Below, piece by piece: positions 15,481-24,779 of a DNA stretch of 64,000 nucleotides. The first letter of the stretch is position 1. Each line of letters opens with the position of its first letter. Source of the stretch: Paenibacillus woosongensis (GTDB lineage: Bacteria > Bacillota > Bacilli > Paenibacillales > Paenibacillaceae); the NCBI RefSeq assembly GCF_030122845.1, contig NZ_CP126084.1:1736001-1800000 (forward strand), in the 5' to 3' direction. The position numbers and the translations under genes were made by a program. The notes under the pieces were generated by a model. It had not been told where the DNA came from, made no database searches, and was given only the letters and a program-made list of their open reading frames with translations.

Positions 15481-17457
15481 ATGAGGCACTTATCAATTGA
15501 CATAGAGACATATAGCAGCGTCGACATCAAGAAATCCGGTCTTTATAAATACGTTCAATCCCCTGATTTTGAAATCCTCCTGTTCGCGTATTCGTGGGAC
15601 GGTGGCCCTGTGGAGATCGTGGATCTTAAACAAGGCGAGTTTATACCCCATGAGGTGATTCAGGCGTTGTTTGCGACCGATACAACCAAACACGCCTATA
15701 GCGCTGCTTTTGAATGGTATTGTCTCTGCAAACATTTTGCCGTCACTAGACCTGATACTTGGCTAAAACAATGGCGCTGTACGCAGATCCATGGCTTATA
15801 CCTCGGCTATCCTGCAGGGCTCGGCAAAGTGGGCGAAGCGATGGGGCTTCCCCAGGACAAGAAGAAAATGGGTGTCGGGGGCTCCCTGATTCGGACGTTC
15901 TGCGTGCCGTGTAAGCCGACCAAGGCAAACGGCCAGCGTACCCGGACGCTACCGCACCACGAACCGGAGAAATGGGAGCTGTTCAAACAATACTGTATCG
16001 GTGACGTTGTTGCGGAAATGGAAATCCTCCGCCGGCTGTCCGTGTTCCCGGTGCCTGATCAGGAATGGCAGCTATGGCAGCTTGATCAGAGAATCAATGC
16101 CCGCGGCATTGCCTGCGATTTGGAGCTTGTGGAGGGAGCGCTGGCCATCGATGAACAGATTACCGCTGAACTAATGGCCGAAGCTGTGCAGCTCTCAGGG
16201 CTCGATAATCCGAAGTCGGTTCAGCAGCTTAAGAAATGGCTTTCGGAAGAGATCGGCGAGGAAGTCGATAACTTACGAAAAGATACGGTTTCTGAATTGA
16301 TTCAAGGGGTTGAGGAAGGCCGGGCAAAGCGCGTGCTGGAGATTCGCCAGGAGCTCAGCAAAACTTCGGTCAAGAAATACCTTGCTATGAAGACAGTCGC
16401 CTGTGAGGATGGCCGGGTTCGGGGGCTCTTGCAGTTCTACGGCGCGAACCGGACCGGACGCTGGGCGGGGCGATTGGTTCAAGTTCAAAACCTGCCCCGA
16501 AACTACCTGTCAACGCTTGGCTTTGCCCGTGAGCTTGTTAGAGAGCGCAACATTAATATGCTCAAACTGATGTATGGAAACGTACCGGATACCCTCTCGC
16601 AGCTTATCCGGACGGCCTTTATAGCTCCAAACGGTAAAAAACTTCTGGTTGCAGATTTCTCTGCGATTGAGGCGCGGGTGATTGCCTGGTTGGCTGGGGA
16701 GCAGTGGCGGCTGGACGTATTCGCGAGCCACGGAAAAATATATGAAGCCTCGGCTTCTCAAATGTTCGGCGTGCCGATCGAATCCATCGGCAAAGACAGT
16801 GATCTACGGCAAAAGGGAAAGGTCTCAGAGCTGGCACTTGGTTATCAAGGCGGCAAAGGTGCGCTGATCAGCATGGGAGCCCTAGAAATGGGCCTGACAG
16901 AAGAGGAGCTGCCGGAGATTGTCATGCGATGGCGTAACGCGAACCGAAGAATTGTTGATCTATGGTTCACCTTGGAAGCAGCTGCGATCGAAGTCATGGA
17001 GACGGGGCAGCCTGTCGGTGTGAAAGGGCTCATATTCGCCCGGGAGAGTCATTACGGTAATGGGCTAGACTTCTTCACGATTCAACTACCTAGTGGCCGT
17101 AAGCTCTATTACGTGGAGCCTACGCTTGCGCTGAACGACTTCGGGAAAACGGCGCTTCACTATAAGGGCCCTGATCAGAAGACGGGCAAATGGACAACCC
17201 TTTCCACTTATGGCGGGAAGCTGACGGAGAACGTGGTTCAAGCCATCGCCCGGGATTGCCTAGCCGTTACGCTAATGCGAGCGGATCAGGCAGGGTTTGA
17301 AACTGTCCTGCATGTGCATGACGAGCTTGGGGTTGAATCAGAACGATCCGAGGACTTGGATCGGATATTAGAGCTCATGGCCCAGCCGGTTGTCTGGGCG
17401 CCAGGATTACCCCTTAAGGGAGACGGATTTGTAACTGAGTTTTATATGAAGGACTGA
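15481..17457 (+). CDS. Phage DNA polymerase, family A (PolI-like)
   Basis: 658 residues. The N-terminal 3'-5' exonuclease shows Exo I (DIETYSS), Exo II (YSAAFEW) and Exo III (YCIGDVVAE). The polymerase domain shows motif A (DFSAIEARVIAWLAG), motif B (LGYQGGKGAL) and motif C (HDELGVES). There is no 5'-nuclease domain. Replicative polymerase of the phage. AAAGGAGG precedes the ATG by about five bases. Acts with the VapE primase/helicase, DUF2815 protein and the nucleases of this module. Confidence 0.96.
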   Translation: MRHLSIDIETYSSVDIKKSGLYKYVQSPDFEILLFAYSWDGGPVEIVDLKQGEFIPHEVIQALFATDTTKHAYSAAFEWYCLCKHFAVTRPDTWLKQWRCTQIHGLYLGYPAGLGKVGEAMGLPQDKKKMGVGGSLIRTFCVPCKPTKANGQRTRTLPHHEPEKWELFKQYCIGDVVAEMEILRRLSVFPVPDQEWQLWQLDQRINARGIACDLELVEGALAIDEQITAELMAEAVQLSGLDNPKSVQQLKKWLSEEIGEEVDNLRKDTVSELIQGVEEGRAKRVLEIRQELSKTSVKKYLAMKTVACEDGRVRGLLQFYGANRTGRWAGRLVQVQNLPRNYLSTLGFARELVRERNINMLKLMYGNVPDTLSQLIRTAFIAPNGKKLLVADFSAIEARVIAWLAGEQWRLDVFASHGKIYEASASQMFGVPIESIGKDSDLRQKGKVSELALGYQGGKGALISMGALEMGLTEEELPEIVMRWRNANRRIVDLWFTLEAAAIEVMETGQPVGVKGLIFARESHYGNGLDFFTIQLPSGRKLYYVEPTLALNDFGKTALHYKGPDQKTGKWTTLSTYGGKLTENVVQAIARDCLAVTLMRADQAGFETVLHVHDELGVESERSEDLDRILELMAQPVVWAPGLPLKGDGFVTEFYMKD

Positions 17458-17462
17458 TACCT

Positions 17463-18398
17463 ATGGATGTTGTTATAAATGAAAAAGCTCGCCAAGCTTT
17501 GAACCGCCTTGCTGCAATGCCAGGAATGGCTCAGGTCAAAGATCAAGTAGAACAGATGATCCAATTCCGAAGAGTCGCTGAGCTTCGGAAGAAAAATCGA
17601 TTAAAGAATCAGCCGCAATCTAATCACATGGTTTTTACCGGGAATCCGGGTACAGGAAAAACGACAGCAGCCCGTTTGATTGGAGAAGCCTTTGCTGAGA
17701 TTGGACTTTTAAACCGTAAGGGTGACGAGGTTCCCTTTGTTGAGATAAATCACTCTAAGATTACAGGGCCTCATGTCGGAGAGAGTGAAAAGAATATAGC
17801 TGCAGCATTTAAAAAAGCTCGAGGCGGCGTTCTGTTTATCGATGAGGCATACGCCTTTATAGGGAAGTCTGAACATCGTACAGACGAGAAGGTAATTGCA
17901 ACAATGGTGCAATACATTGAGGATCTGAGAGACCAAATCATCGTAATTGCTGCCGGTTATCCGAAAAATATGGCAGAGTTCCTATCCTTCAATCCTGGGC
18001 TGGCCTCTCGTTTTCCGAACTCAATTCATTTTCCAGATTACAGTATTCCGGATCTTGTCCGGATTGCACAGCAAATGCTGCTGGATCAAGAATATCAACC
18101 TGAACAGGATTACCTGGATACGCTTGCTAGTGTGCTATGGGTCGAGAAAAGCAAGCCGAATTTCGGCAATGCCCGTACTGTTCGGAATCATGTTGAGCGT
18201 TCAATCCGAAGGCAATCCATGAGGGTTTCTCAAATGGTACAGCCTTCCCGTAAAGATCTGGCGGCTCTTACTGCAGCGGATATTGTACATTCTCCTGCAG
18301 GCGTGCAAGCGTCTGAACGTGAAGCCTTACAGCGAATTATCCAGGAGGCTCAGGGGCGATTGTTTGAGCTGGATCTGCGGTCAATTTTAAAAGTTTGA
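17463..18398 (+). CDS. AAA+ ATPase, CbxX/CfqX (SpoVK-like) family
   Basis: 311 residues. N-terminal PGMAQVKDQVEQ, Walker A GNPGTGKTT (near 60), a HVGESEKN pore segment, Walker B VLFIDEAY (near 125), sensor 1 AAGYP and Arg-finger segment NPGLASRFP. This is the CbxX/CfqX clade known from Rubisco activases and SpoVK, ring-forming remodelling ATPases. It sits five bases after the polymerase gene, so it is part of the replication operon. It may replace a helicase or clamp loader, or remodel a protein complex; its real target is unknown. Confidence 0.88.
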   Translation: MDVVINEKARQALNRLAAMPGMAQVKDQVEQMIQFRRVAELRKKNRLKNQPQSNHMVFTGNPGTGKTTAARLIGEAFAEIGLLNRKGDEVPFVEINHSKITGPHVGESEKNIAAAFKKARGGVLFIDEAYAFIGKSEHRTDEKVIATMVQYIEDLRDQIIVIAAGYPKNMAEFLSFNPGLASRFPNSIHFPDYSIPDLVRIAQQMLLDQEYQPEQDYLDTLASVLWVEKSKPNFGNARTVRNHVERSIRRQSMRVSQMVQPSRKDLAALTAADIVHSPAGVQASEREALQRIIQEAQGRLFELDLRSILKV

Positions 18399-18412
18399 TC
18401 GGAGGTTTGTAG

Positions 18413-18619
18413 ATGTTTCCTGATAGTGTTGATCTCTATGTTTCTGATGTTCCTTGGGATTTAGTCTTAAATGATAGCGGCAGGGTGATCGGGGAGGTTT
18501 ATATGCTCCTTCCCGATCCTCCGCCAAGGAGGCGACAAAACAAATGGGGCACTGGTTCTATATCACACCGGAAGAATATGCAGAAGCAGAAAAGTACGGA
18601 GTTAGGCCGGACATGCTAG
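18413..18619 (+). CDS. Small hypothetical phage protein
   Basis: 68 residues. The ATG lies about nine bases after CGGAGG. The first 40 residues look like a folded unit (VDLYVSDVPWDLVLNDSGRVIGEVYM); the tail is basic and overlaps the next gene in another frame by 76 bases. Not recognised. Confidence 0.6.
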   Translation: MFPDSVDLYVSDVPWDLVLNDSGRVIGEVYMLLPDPPPRRRQNKWGTGSISHRKNMQKQKSTELGRTC

Positions 18620-19062
18620 ATCGGAGAGTCCGGCAACAAGGCTGGAACAAACAGCGTGCTATGACTACGCCGCCCAGGAAGCTCACTAACCGGTTGTATT
18701 GGAAGGCTGAAGCTGAGAAAAACGGTATTAACTACGATACATTCATGTCTCGGGTTAACCGAGGGTGGACGATGGAGCGAGCGGCAACGCAGCCGCTTCA
18801 AACCCCAGAGGAGATCCGGCAGCAGGCTCTTCATGCGACTGAGCATGTGCGAGTCTACCCCAAAAAATATGTTCTTTTAGCAGAGAACAACGGTATACCT
18901 TATGCAACATTTCATCATCGGGTTAAATACTGCGGATGGGATTACGAACGAGCTGCGACTGAGCCAGTTTGGTCGCGTCATCAAATAGGGCGGCTAGGTG
19001 CTCAGCGGCTTCGTGAGCGCGAGGGCGATTGGGCTGCTCAAATTTTCGGAAAGAGAGGATGA
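18544..19062 (+). CDS. Three-repeat phage protein, unknown function
   Basis: 172 residues built of three repeats of about 45 residues. Each has a Y-x-AE-x-NGI-x-Y-x-TF core, then RV, then GW-x-x-ERA-x-T-x-P. The repeats are at about 6-45, 55-92 and 106-142. The pattern resembles small DNA-binding helical repeats found in phage and homing-endonuclease-associated proteins, but I cannot name a family. AAGGAGG precedes the ATG. Basic overall, so nucleic-acid binding is plausible. Confidence 0.7.
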   Translation: MGHWFYITPEEYAEAEKYGVRPDMLDRRVRQQGWNKQRAMTTPPRKLTNRLYWKAEAEKNGINYDTFMSRVNRGWTMERAATQPLQTPEEIRQQALHATEHVRVYPKKYVLLAENNGIPYATFHHRVKYCGWDYERAATEPVWSRHQIGRLGAQRLREREGDWAAQIFGKRG

Positions 19063-19067
19063 TAGAT

Positions 19068-19319
19068 ATGGAAATTAGATTTTGTTTTCGCCTGACGGCT
19101 GAGGCTGGTTGGGCTAGAGATACAGAGACCGGGGAGCCAGCGGAATGTTACACCCAGGTTAAACTGGGCGGTGCAAAAAATCTTCCTGAAAACTACGAAG
19201 CCATGCACAAATCGCTTTGTGGGGCTGTAGCTGCTCAAATCGGAGTTAATCCGGAGTACGTGATTCCAATTAGTCAAGAGGAATATGACGAGAACGTCGA
19301 TCCCGAGGAGGAACTATAG
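19068..19319 (+). CDS. Small hypothetical phage protein
   Basis: 83 residues, beginning MEIRFCFRLTAEAGW. Chosen ATG at 19068 follows GAGAGG; the frame opens earlier inside the previous gene. Acidic C-terminus (YDENVDPEEEL). The stop is immediately followed by the ATG of the MazG-like gene, so the two are coupled. Not recognised. Confidence 0.65.
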   Translation: MEIRFCFRLTAEAGWARDTETGEPAECYTQVKLGGAKNLPENYEAMHKSLCGAVAAQIGVNPEYVIPISQEEYDENVDPEEEL

Positions 19320-19943
19320 ATGGGTTATAAATTCGCAACAGTAAAAATCGCTGATATCGATACGCTGCTTAATGGTGAGGAAAGGGATCAACTTTATAGA
19401 CTGCTTAACTTAATTACTGATCGTAGAGTTGAAAATGGAAAAAAGTATAATCGTTATCTCGTTATTAACCAAGATGAGCAATATGCTCCAGCAGTTCTGA
19501 ATTTGATGAAGCAACAAGGACACTGGGAAAACAGCGACTTGGAATTACATCCAAAAAACCCTATTGGCGTTCTTTGTGATATAGCCCATCAGAATGCGGT
19601 GGGTAAGGGATGGTGGGACGAGGATCGGAGTTTCGGGGAAATTATCGCATTGATTCACAGTGAGGCTTCGGAGGCGCTGGAAGATTACCGGAATGGCCAT
19701 AACCCGAGTGAAGTCTGGTACGAGGTTAAAGTAGCCCAAGATGAAGAACCATTTCGGATGAATTGTGAAGGAACTCCTGATCCAACCTGGAAGCTCTGTG
19801 GCATCCCTTCGGAGCTGGCCGACATCGTAATTAGAGTTTTCGACGCTTGCGGGCGGTATGGCATCGATCTGGAAAAGGCGATCTCCGAGAAGATGGCCTA
19901 TAACGCAACACGGCCGCAGCGGCACGGTGGGAAAGTGTTATGA
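19320..19943 (+). CDS. MazG-like nucleotide pyrophosphohydrolase
   Basis: 207 residues. The C-terminal two thirds are MazG-like: GWWDEDRSFGEIIALIHSEASEALEDYR carries the E-x-x-E residues and SELADIVIRVFD the E-x-x-D residues that bind magnesium. The N-terminal 75 residues are a separate extension without a recognised match. The family hydrolyses non-canonical or signalling NTPs; in phages it is thought to clean nucleotide pools or lower (p)ppGpp. GAGGAGG in the upstream gene's end serves as ribosome binding site. Confidence 0.85.
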   Translation: MGYKFATVKIADIDTLLNGEERDQLYRLLNLITDRRVENGKKYNRYLVINQDEQYAPAVLNLMKQQGHWENSDLELHPKNPIGVLCDIAHQNAVGKGWWDEDRSFGEIIALIHSEASEALEDYRNGHNPSEVWYEVKVAQDEEPFRMNCEGTPDPTWKLCGIPSELADIVIRVFDACGRYGIDLEKAISEKMAYNATRPQRHGGKVL

Positions 19944-19984
19944 CGGTTGATACTTAGATTTAAACAGAAAGGCAGGCAGGCGTC

Positions 19985-22387
19985 ATGCAATACAACAGAC
20001 AACTAACTATATCCGCCGCCGGCAGTCGTCACTCTACGCACTGGCAACCTCAAGTCATCTACTGGTCTGAGCTGGTGGAGCGCCTGCGGACGGCTACAAG
20101 GGGTACGGAGACGCTGGCGCAGTACCTGGCAATGCCGAAGTCCCAGCAGGACGATCTGAAGGATGTCGGGGGCTTCGTCGCCGGGGCCCTCGCTGGAGGC
20201 CGCCGGAAGGCCGGGGCGGTGACCGGGCGTGATGTGATTACGCTCGACCTGGACAGCATTCCTGCGGGCGGTACGGCGGACGTGCTGCGGCGGCTGGACG
20301 CCCTTGGCTGCGCCTATGCCGTTTACAGTACCCGGAAGCATGAAGAGGCGAAGCCGCGGCTTCGGGCTCTTGTGCCAACGGATCGTACTATGACAGCCGA
20401 TGAATACGAGCCGCTAGCCCGTAAGCTGGCGGCCATCATAGGCATAGAGCTTTGTGATCCGACGACGTTTCAAGCAACACGGCTCATGTATTGGCCGAGC
20501 TGTAGCGCTGACAGTCAATACGTATTCACCTATGGAGACAAGCCGTTTCTATCTGCTGACGGTGTGCTCAGCATGTACGCCGATTGGCGGAACTGGCAGG
20601 AATGGCCGCAGGTTCCCGGGGCCAGTCAGGTGCATGTGCGGCTGGCCGCCAAGCAGGGTGATCCTACCACCAAGCCCGGAGTGGTTGGCGCGTTCTGCCG
20701 GGTTTATGATGTGCTGCAGGCGATGGAGACCTTTTTACCCGGCATCTATACACCGGCTGACGATGGCCGCTTTACGTACGTAGGCGGCTCGACCACGGGC
20801 GGGGCGATCGTATACGACGATGGTCAATTCCTATATAGTCACCACGCAACGGATCCCTGCGGTGGTCGCCTGGTCAATGCCTTCGACCTGGTCCGGTTGC
20901 ATAAGTTTGGTGACCAGGACGATGAGGCGAAGCCAGGGACGCCAACGAACCGAATGCCTTCATTCTCCGCAATGGTCACCTTTGCCTTGCAGGATGCTGG
21001 TGTTGCCGCCATTATGGCGCAGGAGCGGTATGAGCGTGCTGTGACGGCCTTCGACCAGCAGCAGCTGCCGGAGGCGAGCGAGGAAAGCATGGACTGGCTT
21101 AAGAAGCTGGAGCTAAGCCCGACGACGGGCCGGCCGGCAAAGACGGCTCATAACGTGCTAATCGTGCTTACACATGATCCAGCGGTAAAGGATAAAATTT
21201 ACCGCGATACCTTCACGGATCGGATCATGGGCAAAGGGCTGCTGCCGTGGCCGCCTCGAAACACGAGCGATCAGACATTTATCTGGTCCGATGCTGACGA
21301 ACACGGATTGTTTCTATATATCGAGCGTGTACTTGGTTACCGAACGGAGGGGGCCATTCGCAGCGCGCTGGTCTACTGTTCAGAGCAGAACGCCATTAAC
21401 CCGGTCGAGGAATATTTAATGTCGCTAAAGTGGGACGGAGTACCGCGGCTTGATAGCTTGTATATCGACTACTTAGGGGCCGAGGATTGTCCGTTCATCC
21501 GGACGATTACCCGTAAGGCCATGGTGGCTGCCGTTGCCCGAGCAGTGGCGGAGAACGTGAAATTTGACTACATGACCGTAGTGTGTGGCCCGCAAGGTAT
21601 CGGGAAAAGTACCTTGTTCCGTAGGATCGGTAAAGAGTGGTTTTCGGACAGCCTGAAGACGTTCGAAGGTAAAGAAGCTGAGGAACTGATCCAGGGCAAG
21701 TGGATTGTTGAGATCGCAGAGCTTCAGGCGTTTAACCGCGTGGACGTTAACCGGATTAAGCAGTTTCTATCGAAAACGGATGACCAATACCGTGAGGCAT
21801 ACGGCCGGAACGTTAAAAATCAGGTGCGGCGATCGATCTTCTTTGGAACAACCAATGACCATGAATACCTTCATGATCCGACGGGGAATCGGCGTTTTTG
21901 GCCGGTAGACACCCGGCCGGGCTTTGCCACCAAGAATGTATTTAGCGATCTAACTAATTCGGAAATCGACCAAATCTGGGCGGAGGCCGTTATGCGGTGG
22001 CGGATGGGTGAGCCCTTATATCTATCAGCTGAAATGGAAGAAGAGGCAGAGCGGCGACGTCAGGAGCATATGGTTCGGGATCCGCTAGAGGGTATTATTG
22101 AAGATTTCCTGGAGCGGGAGATCCCGGAGGACTGGCTGAAATGGGACTTAGAACGCCGTTTAATGTTTTGGGGCGGAGGCATGCAATACGATGGGCGGCT
22201 GGTGCCTCGTGATCGGATTTGTGCTGCGGAGATATGGCGAGAATGCCTGCAGGAGAGAAGGACAGCCACGAGAGCTGATGCGAATCGAATCAACTCAATC
22301 CTTGCGAAGATGGCCGGCTGGGATCGTTCAGGCGTGATAAGATTCGGCGCTGGGTACGGAAGTCAGAGAGGATTTATGAGGAAGTAA
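19985..22387 (+). CDS. VapE-family primase-helicase
   Basis: 800 residues. The N-terminal half (about 1-330) resembles a primase-polymerase region with VITLDLDS near residue 85 and an RLMYWPS segment. The C-terminal half is a VapE-type P-loop ATPase: Walker A GPQGIGKS near 535, Walker B VEIAEL near 577, and a TTNDHEYLHDPTGNRRFWP segment. These proteins initiate phage replication together with a family-A polymerase, as here. G+C-rich and intact. The repeat region directly downstream (22391-22600) is a candidate origin for it. Confidence 0.92.
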   Translation: MQYNRQLTISAAGSRHSTHWQPQVIYWSELVERLRTATRGTETLAQYLAMPKSQQDDLKDVGGFVAGALAGGRRKAGAVTGRDVITLDLDSIPAGGTADVLRRLDALGCAYAVYSTRKHEEAKPRLRALVPTDRTMTADEYEPLARKLAAIIGIELCDPTTFQATRLMYWPSCSADSQYVFTYGDKPFLSADGVLSMYADWRNWQEWPQVPGASQVHVRLAAKQGDPTTKPGVVGAFCRVYDVLQAMETFLPGIYTPADDGRFTYVGGSTTGGAIVYDDGQFLYSHHATDPCGGRLVNAFDLVRLHKFGDQDDEAKPGTPTNRMPSFSAMVTFALQDAGVAAIMAQERYERAVTAFDQQQLPEASEESMDWLKKLELSPTTGRPAKTAHNVLIVLTHDPAVKDKIYRDTFTDRIMGKGLLPWPPRNTSDQTFIWSDADEHGLFLYIERVLGYRTEGAIRSALVYCSEQNAINPVEEYLMSLKWDGVPRLDSLYIDYLGAEDCPFIRTITRKAMVAAVARAVAENVKFDYMTVVCGPQGIGKSTLFRRIGKEWFSDSLKTFEGKEAEELIQGKWIVEIAELQAFNRVDVNRIKQFLSKTDDQYREAYGRNVKNQVRRSIFFGTTNDHEYLHDPTGNRRFWPVDTRPGFATKNVFSDLTNSEIDQIWAEAVMRWRMGEPLYLSAEMEEEAERRRQEHMVRDPLEGIIEDFLEREIPEDWLKWDLERRLMFWGGGMQYDGRLVPRDRICAAEIWRECLQERRTATRADANRINSILAKMAGWDRSGVIRFGAGYGSQRGFMRK

Positions 22388-22390
22388 ATA

Positions 22391-22600
22391 CGTCAACAAT
22401 GTCAACAAAGTAGCCCGAAATGTCAACATTACCTAAAAACTGGGATTGTTGACGTTGTTGACAATTGAAAACCCGTTAGACCTTGATATATAAGGCTTTA
22501 TCTATATGTCAACAATGTCAACAATATATATAAAAGAATATGAATTAGAGAGATTAGAGAGATTAGAGGAATTATATAACGCCTAATACGCCTAATTTAA
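22391..22600. repeat. Cluster of short tandem repeats, candidate replication origin
   Basis: Seven copies of GTCAACA: forward at 22392, 22401, 22422, 22508 and 22517; inverted (TGTTGAC) at 22447 and 22456. Paired copies are spaced exactly 9 bases apart. Two other 9-base tandem units follow: TTAGAGAGA from 22545 (almost three copies) and GCCTAATAC/GCCTAATTT from 22581. The region is A/T-rich and non-coding, between the VapE and VRR-NUC genes. Iteron-type origin is the favoured reading; an operator cluster is the alternative. Confidence 0.7.
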
Positions 22601-22646
22601 ATACGTCATACACGTATACATGAGAATGTTGCTGGAGGTTGAGAGC

Positions 22647-22928
22647 ATGAGAGAGCGAGACATAGAAACGTATTTGCGGGAACGGGTCAAAGAGGCGGGA
22701 GGCTGGGCGCCGAAATGGACGAGCCCAGGGAATAACGGGGTGCCTGACCGTATCGTATTCTTGCCAGGGGGGCACATCGTATTTGTGGAGTTAAAAGCGC
22801 CTGGAGCAAAACCGCGACCAGTACAGCTTGCACAGCATAAACGAATTCGATCATACCGACAAGACGTCCGGGTAATCGATAGCCGGCAGCAGGTAGACGA
22901 GCTGCTTCAGGAGCTGATGCGATCGTGA
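22647..22928 (+). CDS. VRR-NUC domain nuclease
   Basis: 93 residues, a minimal VRR-NUC (PD-D/E-x-K) nuclease: N-terminal RERDIETYL, GVPDRIVF carrying the catalytic Asp, and FVELKAPG carrying the E-x-K pair, then a Q-x-x-H segment. Phage stand-alone VRR-NUC proteins often cut branched DNA. Start at ATG 22647 chosen because GGAGG lies about eight bases upstream; the frame opens at 22620. Follows the repeat region. Confidence 0.92.
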   Translation: MRERDIETYLRERVKEAGGWAPKWTSPGNNGVPDRIVFLPGGHIVFVELKAPGAKPRPVQLAQHKRIRSYRQDVRVIDSRQQVDELLQELMRS

Positions 22929-23407
22929 GTAAGATCAAGGTCACCTGCCTTTGGTGCGGAAAGGAAATTTTAAGGTACCCGAGCCAGGTTAAAGAGCGAA
23001 ACTTTTGTAGTAAGCAGTGCAAAGATTGCCACGTCACCAAAAAGTTGAACCCGGAAGGCTACGTACGCAACTTTAATGCGCACCATTTACCGGAACTAAA
23101 CCGCAGGCTTAACCCGACGCGTATGAACGACGAAACAAGAAAGAAGCTTAGGTTAGCAAGGTTGGACACAGGAAGCGGCAAATCATACGAAAAATACTAT
23201 GGACGGCATTTACATCGAATTCTGGCGGAGCAGAAATTAGGCCGGAAATTAAAGCCTGGAGAAGTGGTTCACCACATCAACGGTAATAGACGAGATAACA
23301 GACTTGAGAATTTAATGGTGTTTCCATCCCAAGAAGAACACGCCGCATGGCACGCAGCTGAGGCGAGACTCCTCAAAGGGAGCAAAGGAGGTGGTGCCGA
23401 TGAATAA
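22925..23407 (+). CDS. HNH endonuclease
   Basis: 160 residues. The N-terminus has a CLWC...CSKQC zinc ribbon. The C-terminus has an HNH core: VVHHINGNRRDNRLENL followed by H residues in EEHAAWH. GTG start overlaps the previous stop (GTGA). Typical of free-standing HNH homing-type nucleases inserted in phage operons. It lies immediately before the disrupted SNF2 gene. Confidence 0.9.
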   Translation: MSKIKVTCLWCGKEILRYPSQVKERNFCSKQCKDCHVTKKLNPEGYVRNFNAHHLPELNRRLNPTRMNDETRKKLRLARLDTGSGKSYEKYYGRHLHRILAEQKLGRKLKPGEVVHHINGNRRDNRLENLMVFPSQEEHAAWHAAEARLLKGSKGGGADE

Positions 23408-24774
23408 GTTCATACCCCATAACTACCAGAAGTATTGCATTAATCGCTTGCTGGCAGACGAGGCCCTAGGTCTATTTTTGGATATGGGCTTAGGTTAGCA
23501 AAACTGTCATCACCTTAACGGCAGTCAATGACTTAAAGTATAACCGCTTTGCGATTAGGCGCTGCCTGGTTGTAGCCCCGAAAAAGGTTGCAGAGGCAAC
23601 TTGGACAAACGAAGCAGCCAAATGGCAGCACCTTAAGCATCTACGGATCATACCTGTACTGGGGGCGCAGCAGAAGCGGATCCGCGCGCTGAACACGCCG
23701 GGGGATATATGGGTCATTAGCCGGGATAATCTGGCCTGGCTCGTAGAGCATTACCGCAACGCCTGGCCGTTTGACATGGTTGTTCTGGACGAGCTCTCTA
23801 GCTTCAAGAATCACCAAGCGAAGCGATTCAAGGTGTTAACCTGGGTGCGGCCGCACATTAAGCGTATCGTAGGGCTGACCGGTACACCAGCGCCGAACGG
23901 GCTACTTGATTTATGGGCGCAGGTGAATCTGTTGGACCAAGGCAAACGGCTTGAAAAACTTATTACACATTACCGGACAAAGTATTTTGAAAAGAATTAC
24001 AACGGCTACGGCTATACGGCCAAGCCAGGAGCGGATGACGCAATCCAGCGCAAGATAGCAGACATTTGCATCAGCATGAAAGCCGAGGATTACTTGGAGC
24101 TGCCGGACGCAATCACGAACATTATTCCGGTCGTACTGGAGGATAAAGCCCTGAAGCAGTACAAGCAGATGGAGAAAGAGCTGCTGCTGGAGATTGACGA
24201 CGATACGGAGATAACCGCAACTAGTGCGGCCGTTCTAACTGGAAAGCTGTTGCAGCTTTGTAATGGTGCTTTGTATGACGGGGAACGTAATGTACATGAG
24301 ATTCATAATTGCAAGATTGAGGCGTTCATGGAGCTGATCGAGCAGCTGAACGGAAAGCCGGCGTTAGTATTTTATAGCTATCAGCATGACCGGGACCGGA
24401 TCCTAAAGGCTCTTGAAAAGTCTGGCCTTCGGATCCGGGAGCTTAAAACCCCGCAGGATCAACTTGACTGGAATACCGGCAAGATCGATATTCTTTTAGC
24501 GCATCCGGCCAGTGCGGCCTACGGGCTCAATCTTCAAGACGGCGGTAACCATGTCGTGTGGTTCAGCTTACCGTGGAGCCTGGAACTATACGAGCAGGCG
24601 AACAAGCGGCTGCACAGGCAAGGCCAAAAGCAAAAAGTTATTCTGCATCACCTGGTTGTCCAGGACGGCGCTGACGAGGATGTCATGGCTGCACTAGAAG
24701 CGAAGGCGACGACCCAGGAGAAATTGCTTAACGCTTTGAAGGTGAGAGCGGAGCAAATCCGGAAAGGAGCTTGA
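23400..24774 (+). pseudogene. SNF2-family helicase, disrupted in Walker A
   Basis: The first frame runs MNKFIPHNYQKYCINRLL to FLDMGLG and hits TAG at 23496-23498. Another frame resumes at 23500 with KTVITLTAV and continues without stop to 24774. Together they make a normal SNF2-type ATPase: motif II VLDELSS, motif III GLTGTPAPN, and motif VI region KRLHRQGQ. Comparison with the expected MGLGKT shows four extra bases within 23490-23499. The gene start has AAAGGAGGTGG upstream. Without repair the protein loses its ATP-binding loop. The downstream part has an internal ATG at 23776 but would lack the P-loop. Confidence 0.88.
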
Positions 24775-24779
24775 TCTAT

